Shown in pieces: positions 30,980-35,819 of a DNA stretch of 35,819 nucleotides; the first letter of the stretch is position 1, and the number at the start of each line of letters is the position of its first letter. The translations under genes and the position numbers were made by a program. The DNA lies in contig JADHVS010000024.1 in the NCBI GenBank assembly GCA_016783865.1, forward strand, positions 1-35,819. Reading direction: 5' to 3'. A model generated the notes under the pieces. That model did no database searches, was not told the origin of the DNA, and saw only the letters and a list, made by a program, of their open reading frames with translations. Source of the stretch: Bacteroidales bacterium (GTDB lineage Bacteria; Bacteroidota; Bacteroidia; Bacteroidales; SM23-62).

Positions 30980-31435
30980 TTATTTCTTTTGATCAAATTG
31001 GAATTTGCTATCTGTATTTACTAACTGGGCTACATTTATGGTAGGCAAATGATACTTATTAAAATCTGTGTTCTCAGTTTTCGCATGCAAAATCCCTCTT
31101 GTTGTACCTACTGTAATTACAGTAAGATGCTGAATGAATTCTTTAGGCACAATAAGCTCAAACTTCTCTTTACCAAACATTTTATTCCATGTATTTGGCT
31201 CAATTGCGAAGTGACAACCTCCTTCAACTATAAGAAATTGTTTCTCGTTGGTTTCAAAAAAGAATGAAGAGAACACCGCAATTAACTTCTTTTCATAGTC
31301 TGCGCCAAATCTAATATTAGATTGTATTCTAATTTCGGCCTTCTCCAGCAAATTACTTTCTATTATTGCAAATTGCTCAGTAGTAACACGCGCTAATGCA
31401 AACTTATAATTCTTTGTTTCTTTGGATTTATCCAT
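30980..31435 (-). CDS. SecB-like protein, probable chaperone of a toxin-antitoxin-chaperone unit
   Basis: 151 residues: RVTTEQFAIIESNLLEKAEI, then IRFGADYEKKLIAVFSSFFF, FLIVEGGCHFAIEPNTW and FIQHLTVITVGTTRGILHAK, ending with YHLPTINVAQLV. The succession of long strands with amphipathic residues and an end like LPxINVxxL recalls SecB (where SRGGFPPLxLxPINFDALY stands at the same place). In toxin-antitoxin-chaperone systems a SecB-like protein follows an HTH antitoxin that has a chaperone-dependent C-terminal extension. Here it overlaps the HTH gene by 8 bp and is the third gene of the operon. The assignment is by fold-like resemblance, not by a strict motif. Confidence 0.5.
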   Translation of the reverse strand: MDKSKETKNYKFALARVTTEQFAIIESNLLEKAEIRIQSNIRFGADYEKKLIAVFSSFFFETNEKQFLIVEGGCHFAIEPNTWNKMFGKEKFELIVPKEFIQHLTVITVGTTRGILHAKTENTDFNKYHLPTINVAQLVNTDSKFQFDQKK

Positions 31436-31880
31436 TTGTGCCTGTAGCTCTTAAATATTTCGGTTCATTGAATGAAATTACACTCTTTCTAACAGGTACC
31501 GCGACATTCTTATTTATAAAAGATGATGTATTCGAGTCAAATTGCCCAATTAACACTTGACTTGTTTGTACCGTTGCTACTTGAATCAGTGATATACCCA
31601 AGACTTTTTCAATTTTAGATATAGTCTCTAGGGTAAGATTTTCCTGTCCTTTAACTACTTTATTAATATATTGAGGAGAAACACCCATCTCATCTGCAAG
31701 CTTTTTCTGACTCATACCATTAATTGGTTTTTGACGTCGGATCTCTCTCAAAATTCTTACAGCAATTCTAAATGATTTATCAGACCATTCTATATTTGAA
31801 TGCCTAACTGTTGCATCTTCAATCCAATCTGATTTCTTATTTGATGCAATTTCATTTATTCTATTTAGTGCTTTACTCAT
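31428..31880 (-). CDS. Xre/HigA-type HTH antitoxin with C-terminal extension
   Basis: 150 residues. An HTH_3 domain occupies about residues 56-100 (MSQKKLADEMGVSPQYINKV, VKGQENLTLETISKIEKVLG). A polar 50-residue tail follows, ending RKSVISFNEPKYLRATGTNG. Antitoxins controlled by a SecB-like chaperone carry just such an extension. The first 50 residues (SDWIEDATVRHSNIEWSDKS) are typical of HigA-like proteins. It overlaps the toxin end by 4 bp (ATGA) and the SecB-like gene by 8 bp, so all three are translationally coupled. Confidence 0.8.
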   Translation of the reverse strand: MSKALNRINEIASNKKSDWIEDATVRHSNIEWSDKSFRIAVRILREIRRQKPINGMSQKKLADEMGVSPQYINKVVKGQENLTLETISKIEKVLGISLIQVATVQTSQVLIGQFDSNTSSFINKNVAVPVRKSVISFNEPKYLRATGTNG

Positions 31881-32550
31881 TTCTTATTTTCTATGTATTC
31901 CATTATACTTTCTAAGTCAATAATATCGTGATCAATTAAATAATTTCTGCAGCTCTTTAATCTTTTAAACTGATCATTAGTGTGCTTTCGATCGATCATT
32001 TTACCTTTTAGTTTTATAGCGCCACCAGTGATTATATAAATATTGCTTTCAACTCGAAGTCCGTAAATTCTGAGCCAACTGGTTTTTGCTTTGCTCATAT
32101 TCAAAACAAAGATTTCATCATTATAATCATTTAATCAATAGAATTCCTCGAGGTTCTACCTCGGGGTAAAGAGCGGAAAAGTTTGAAAAACGGCAGGTTT
32201 TTCATAAAAAACAAAAATTCCGCTTAATACCTCGATGGCTCTGCCTCGGGGTAGTTTATTGGAAGAAATAACTCTTCAAGACCGTGTATTTGATCTGTTT
32301 CACTAAGTCTTGATATTTTAAGAAGTCTTTTTTCAAGGATCTGAGCGTTTTTGTAGGTTTCATTTATTGCTTCTTCAACAGTAGATATCTCCCAATATCC
32401 ACTCATTAAATCTGATTTATTTTTCTCAAAAAAATCTTCAAGATACTCTGGATCAGTCCATTGTCGAAATACTTTAGCAAAAGCGTCTACTTTATCACCT
32501 GTGTATTTGAAAGAAAATAGATTATTACCAAATATAGAAACTATTTCCAT
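31877..32550 (-). pseudogene. toxin gene of the three-gene unit, split by a REP-like element
   Basis: The upstream part (32255-32550) encodes MEIVSIFGNNLFSFKYTG, AKVFRQWTDPEYLEDFFE and a segment ending LFLPIN. The downstream part (31877-32140) encodes NDYNDEIFVLN, SKAKTSWLRIYGLRVESNIY, IITGGAIKLKGKMIDRKHT and ends MEYIENKK. I know this order as one family of about 150-residue proteins encoded before HTH genes, with KTSWLRxYALRI and YLITGGAIKLT in the second half. The 114-bp element in between brings stop codons. The second half could be translated alone from MNMSKAK, but the first half is needed for a normal protein. The toxin class is unknown to me. Confidence 0.75.
32141..32254 (-). mobile_element. 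second REP-like palindromic element, three hairpins
   Basis: About 114 bp with outer hairpins CCTCGAGGTTCTACCTCGGGG (as an inverted CCTCGAGGT/ACCTCGGGG) and ACCTCGATGGC/GCCTCGGGGT, an inner pair GAGCGGAA/TTCCGCTT and a central hairpin GAAAAAC/GTTTTTC. It is thus almost symmetrical as a whole. It starts at GAATTCC, reminiscent of the GAAT next to the other REP-like family, but its sequence is distinct from that at 6946-7051. Confidence 0.7.
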
Positions 32551-32862
32551 AAAATCAACTTACAGGTTTATTTATAACGCGAAAATAAGCATTTTGTTTC
32601 ATTTTTCTATTCTAAATATCCGTTTATCGCTCAATTTATGAAGCGAACCCTCGGTTAATTGTCTTAATATCAATTAATGATTGATATAATATTGTAAAAC
32701 CCGATATGTTTAAGTAATTATTAAATGTACTAATATTTGTCTATATACGGGGTCTCAAAGGAGTTCAAAAGATTTGAGGATAATATTGATCCTTTTTGGA
32801 AAGTAATTGACCTGGGTTAGATCCTGTATCCCCACTTCTCTGGCAAAAATCTGGCAAAAAAT
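32551..32862. other. 312-bp spacer upstream of the toxin gene
   Basis: AT-rich. A 23-codon plus-strand piece, EFKRFEDNIDPFWKVIDLG before a TAG at about 32818, looks like the C terminus of a lost protein. The short repeat TCTGGCAAAAA occurs twice just before the terminator hairpin. No promoter could be placed with confidence. Confidence 0.35.
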
Positions 32863-32896
32863 AAAGGGTTACAAACTTAAGAATCTGTAACCCTTT
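32863..32896. terminator. terminator-like hairpin behind the tRNA
   Basis: AAAGGGTTACA, a 12-nt loop, then TGTAACCCTTT: an 11-bp perfect stem that lies 12 bp past the 3' end of the minus-strand tRNA. This arrangement, tRNA end plus hairpin, is the same as the one inferred for the attachment-like modules. Confidence 0.6.
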
Positions 32897-32907
32897 GATA
32901 ATCTATG

Positions 32908-32981
32908 TGGAGCATATCGGAATCGAACAGATGACCTCTTGACTGCCAGTCAAAGACTCTAGCCAACGGAGTTAATGCCCC
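32908..32981 (-). tRNA. tRNA-Ala (anticodon GGC), possibly degenerate
   Basis: The minus strand folds as a cloverleaf: acceptor GGGGCAT/ATGCTCC (with one G-T pair), D-stem ACTC/GAGT with GG in the loop, anticodon stem TTTGA/TCAAG with loop CTGGCAG giving anticodon GGC, variable AGGTC, T-loop TTCGATT, discriminator A, no encoded CCA. Two features are unusual: the T-stem ATCTG/CCGAT has a T-C mismatch, and position 14 is C, not A. It may be a relic copy rather than the functional alanine tRNA. The end resembles my recollection of normal Bacteroidota tRNA-Ala(GGC). Confidence 0.65.
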
Positions 32982-33067
32982 AGGTTGGATAAAGGAAATT
33001 ACCTTATAGAGTTCACAAATACTAAGAATATTGTAGATTCATGTTTGGTAGTTAAAGATACCACTTT

Positions 33068-34688
33068 TATAGGGCTTCACAAAACTAATTTAGAAATTTC
33101 CAATCAAAAAATTTGGCACAAATGATTTTACAAATCTCATTTTATCCTGGTGCCCTGTCAGATATGCTGTTATAGCTACCAATAATACTGTGATATGAGC
33201 AATAGTTGCATGATTGCAATTAGCATTATAACCTCTTACAGTTGGATTTTGCATCGCAATGGCCAATAAACGTGAGAAAATCCGTTCAACAGAGGTGCGT
33301 TTTTTATAAAGTTCTTTGAATTCATGTGTGTCATAGCCAATTTCTGACCGGATGCTTGGATCCATTCGAATAAGTACGTTACAGCCTTTGCCTTTGAAAA
33401 ACTTCGGATGCATTATAGGGCACGTGATGTGTTGATATCGAGTTTGTTTGTCATAAACGATTGGACAGGTATATTGACAATAAAGGATTCCGGTTTTTTT
33501 AGGACGCATTTTTCCTTTACGATGCATCTCAAGGCCTGCCTCGCAAATCACTTTGTCACCTTTGATCTGATAACCTTTGGGTTGCTCTCTTCGAGGGTTG
33601 TGAGGAATAATAGCCAATGCTTTCAGATCATTGATGATAAATTTAAGTAAGTCCTCGGAATCATAGGCGGCATCACCTGTTACCACCTCGATATTCAAAT
33701 TGAAAAAAGAACTTGCTTCCCGGATAAGTTCTTTTGCGACCTTGATATCAGAGACATTTGCCGGTTTGGTAATCTCCCAGATTGGGAGTTCAGTAGCGGT
33801 ATCATTTATCACATGATTACGATACCCCCAAAAGTACCGGACTTCTTTTTTGAATGGAGTTGGAAAATGAATCAAAACACCTAAACGTGCATCAGGATCA
33901 CCGGCAGGTATTTTTGTCTTGTCAAATCTGTATGACACTGAGGTTTTCAAGTTGTTTTCTTTTAGTAACGCGACAATGGGGCAAGAATCAATGGCAATAG
34001 AATTTCCGGATATAACCCCGACTTTGATTAATTCTTGCACTAATTGTTGATGTATCGAGATGAGTTCATGATGTTTGGTGTCGTGCAGAAATGAGGAGAA
34101 GCGTTCGGTTGAAGGTGCCGGTTCCAGTGGGTAAAAACCTAAAGCTTTGGATACACTTGGATTATTATTGAGTTCAAAGGTCAAATCTGTCAGATATGGA
34201 AAGCGTCTTAATGATTTGTAGATTAAGGCTTTAAGCATACTGTTTCTGCTTACCGGCCGTCTTCCGGTCTTAGGGATGTTTTCTTGAAGCATTGGAAGGT
34301 TTTCAAAGAGTTTTTCATATTTAACAGCTGGTGGTAAGTCGGCCAGGTTAAAAAGGAATTCTGAATGGTGCATAATTGGTATCCTCTAGTTTTGTGAAAG
34401 TCTATGAAATTTTTCATGAAGTGGATACCAATAAATTTAAAGTTAGAAAACTAAATATCAAGCATACAAAATATTACAATGATCGGGTCACAGGGTTTCA
34501 TAAAACTAAATCTTTCTAACCCATTCAATTTTTGCCCTAAAAACAGGCTAAATATGGTTATTTTTGCTATGAATGATCGCTGTATGTTATTAAAAGTCAA
34601 TAGGTTACAAAAAGTTAGAAAATGCCTGTTTTTGGAGTCTTGTAACTTGCTGTTTATAAATTAGTTATGAGTTTTGTGAAACCCTATA
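33068..34688 (-). mobile_element. insertion sequence with 19-bp inverted ends
   Basis: TATAGGGCTTCACAAAACT at 33068-33086 and its inverse (one mismatch) at 34670-34688. A single transposase gene fills the left 80 percent. Two further end-like sequences lie inside: an inverted one at 34387-34406, 14 bp before the transposase start, and a direct one around 34489-34507. The right part 34489-34688 could thus be a separate 200-bp non-autonomous element next to an IS of 1339 bp (33068-34406). TATA at both ends prevents a clear call of the target duplication. The open frame to the right begins exactly after 34688. Confidence 0.75.
33090..34373 (-). CDS. DDE transposase (IS4/IS1182-like)
   Basis: 427 residues. 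An N-terminal DUF772-like part (GRRPVSRNSMLKALIYKSLR, RFPYLTDLTFELNNNPSVSK) is followed by the first aspartate in ISGNSIAIDSCPIVALL, the second in VVTGDAAYDSEDLLKF and the glutamate in YKKRTSVERIFSRLLAIAM, the DDE triad in the expected order. A cysteine-containing insertion (about 290-345) precedes the glutamate. The frame is complete, starts 14 bp inside an inverted end and stops 3 bp from the other, so the element may be active. The exact IS family needs comparison. Confidence 0.85.
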   Translation of the reverse strand: MHHSEFLFNLADLPPAVKYEKLFENLPMLQENIPKTGRRPVSRNSMLKALIYKSLRRFPYLTDLTFELNNNPSVSKALGFYPLEPAPSTERFSSFLHDTKHHELISIHQQLVQELIKVGVISGNSIAIDSCPIVALLKENNLKTSVSYRFDKTKIPAGDPDARLGVLIHFPTPFKKEVRYFWGYRNHVINDTATELPIWEITKPANVSDIKVAKELIREASSFFNLNIEVVTGDAAYDSEDLLKFIINDLKALAIIPHNPRREQPKGYQIKGDKVICEAGLEMHRKGKMRPKKTGILYCQYTCPIVYDKQTRYQHITCPIMHPKFFKGKGCNVLIRMDPSIRSEIGYDTHEFKELYKKRTSVERIFSRLLAIAMQNPTVRGYNANCNHATIAHITVLLVAITAYLTGHQDKMRFVKSFVPNFLIGNF

Positions 34689-35819
34689 GGTGGGGAGGGA
34701 AAAGCTGAGTTCAGGGCCGGACAGGAGATTCTTATCGATGATGATGATGCCGGGCAAACTCTCACGATCATTCCTTTAAGTTCCGGCAAGAATGGGATTG
34801 TTAACCTGGACAGGTATTTTTCTGACCGGGACAGGGTGCTCATTTATGGTTTTAGTTCAATATACTCACGAAAGGAACAAATAGCGTGGTTTGAATTCGG
34901 TTCAGACGATGATGCAAAAGTATGGATAAACGGGCTGTGTGTGCATGAATACTCAGGTGGGAGGGGATTGGTACCCGGACAGGATGAATTTTCAGCTCCC
35001 CTACGGAAAGGAGTGAACAACATTCTGGTGAAAGTGGTGGACAGGCAGGCTGAATGGGGATTCTCCGTGGAAGTTTATGATGAAGCAGCATACGCCATAC
35101 TGGAAGCACAAAAAACACAAAAATCCGACTATCGCCGGTTTTTAAATTGCCGCCTGCAGCCTTCCATCGAAAATCCCTGGGAATATATATTTACACCGGG
35201 ACCCTTCCCTGAGATTGTGTGGGATCAGCCGGAACTGGTTGAAAAGATTCATGGCAGATTCCCTGTTCATACACAGTGGTATAATGCAGATCAACAGGAG
35301 GTACAGGAAGCCGGAGTACCGGGCAGGTATGCATACATTTCCTCCGGTACCACAAATAAGGGATTAATTATAACAAGGGGCGGCACGGTATATTGTTTTC
35401 CGGATGACTGGTACGGCTGGAATGAAAAAATCTATGCAAAACCCGAATATTTCCCTGAAAAGATCATCGGTAAATCACTATGGGAGGATCATCTGGAAGC
35501 CATCGCTGTCAATACCGGCAGGATGGCCTTGCTGTCAATGCTCAGGCAGGAAGAAGGTGCGGTTTTCCTCTCCTTCCTGGATGATGTTGAGCGATTGAAA
35601 CTGGAAGCATCCACCCTGGAAACTCCGGTGATAAGGGACATCGAATTCCATCTTTCTCTGAAGAGAAAAATGCTGAACCTGGAAAACAGGTGGGAACCTC
35701 TCAAATCCCCTTCGGAAAACACCGATCGGACACTACCGGTCCTGAAACCTGGAAATGACCTGCAGGCCGGTTTTGCACAGGGTACCGCGGCAAAAGTCCG
35801 CGACCTCTGCCGTGAATGG
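34689..35819 (+). CDS. partial gene, probable serine hydrolase (beta-lactamase family) with jelly-roll domain
   Basis: The frame is open for 377 codons from the IS boundary to the window end; both ends are missing. The first part is a galactose-binding-like beta domain: QIAWFEFGSDDDAKVWING, GGRGLVPGQDEFSAPLRKG, VNNILVKVVDRQAEWGFSVE. Then come WEYIFTPGPFPEIVWDQPEL, GVPGRYAYISSGTTNKGLII, AIAVNTGRMALLSMLRQEEG and a segment AGFAQGTAAKVRDLCREW, which in relatives leads into a beta-lactamase-type serine hydrolase domain (the catalytic SxxK part would lie beyond the window). The family link is from memory of this segment order. The 5' end has been cut by the insertion sequence. Codon use is GC-richer than in the neighbouring toxin operon. 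Confidence 0.55.

Noticed and set aside
32750..32820. Possible integrase 3' end next to the tRNA-Ala
   Set aside because: The 23-codon remnant EFKRFEDNIDPFWKVIDLG has no tyrosine-recombinase motif; an integrase cannot be claimed.

Overview
The window looks like an accessory island of a Bacteroidota genome, probably of the order Bacteroidales or a close relative. Several upstream regions carry a TAnnTTTG -7 element (for example 6383-6390, 13787-13794 and 28458-28465) and Shine-Dalgarno sequences are mostly absent. Many products belong to families typical of that phylum: a DUF3843-like protein, a DUF7309/DUF6930-like protein, a short RpoD-type sigma factor, an AraC regulator with an HMA-like N terminus, and a SecD module. 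No taxon can be fixed from sequence reading alone.

Layout. 1-6.4 kb: an AbiEi-like antitoxin whose toxin is cut off at a palindrome, a Pif1-like helicase between two decayed TOTE-primase fragments, an ATPase_2-type ATPase, and an MNT/HEPN toxin-antitoxin pair. 6.5-9.1 kb: a decayed DUF3843 paralogue with a palindromic (REP-like) insertion, then a DUF4143 ATPase that has lost its P-loop. 9.4-14.7 kb: a 1108-residue UvrD-type helicase with an ankyrin segment and a terminal clamp-binding-like motif, a pRiA4b ORF-3 protein and an unnamed 302-residue protein. 15-18 kb: an extra RpoD-like sigma factor, a cupin and a radical-SAM gene split by a second copy of the REP-like element, then an AraC regulator. 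18.6-19.6 kb: an AbiEii-type nucleotidyltransferase pair. 20.5-25 kb: a broken small gene, a 751-residue DUF7309/DUF6930-like protein and the intact DUF3843-like protein. 25.3-28.5 kb: a second MNT/HEPN pair (HEPN broken by a stop codon), two small genes, and a wHTH/nucleotidyltransferase pair with an operator-like palindrome over its promoter. 28.8-32.6 kb: a free-standing SecD periplasmic module, and a three-gene toxin/HTH/SecB-like operon whose toxin is split by another REP-like element. 32.9-35.8 kb: a degenerate tRNA-Ala(GGC), an insertion sequence, and the 3' continuation of a gene for a probable serine hydrolase that runs off the window.

The most striking structure is a dispersed module in seven states of preservation, all in the same orientation (5216, 7774, 18443, 19751, 20518, 25223 and 26707). 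It consists of a hairpin, then a core that reads on the minus strand like the 3' end of tRNA-Glu, then exactly 57 nt in the three complete copies, then paired GTGAAAC repeats. The module edges coincide with gene truncations. I read them as attachment-site scars left by repeated integration of small tRNA-targeting elements, which would explain how so many toxin-antitoxin and defence-like genes, and so many halves of genes, came to lie side by side. No integrase gene is present in the window.
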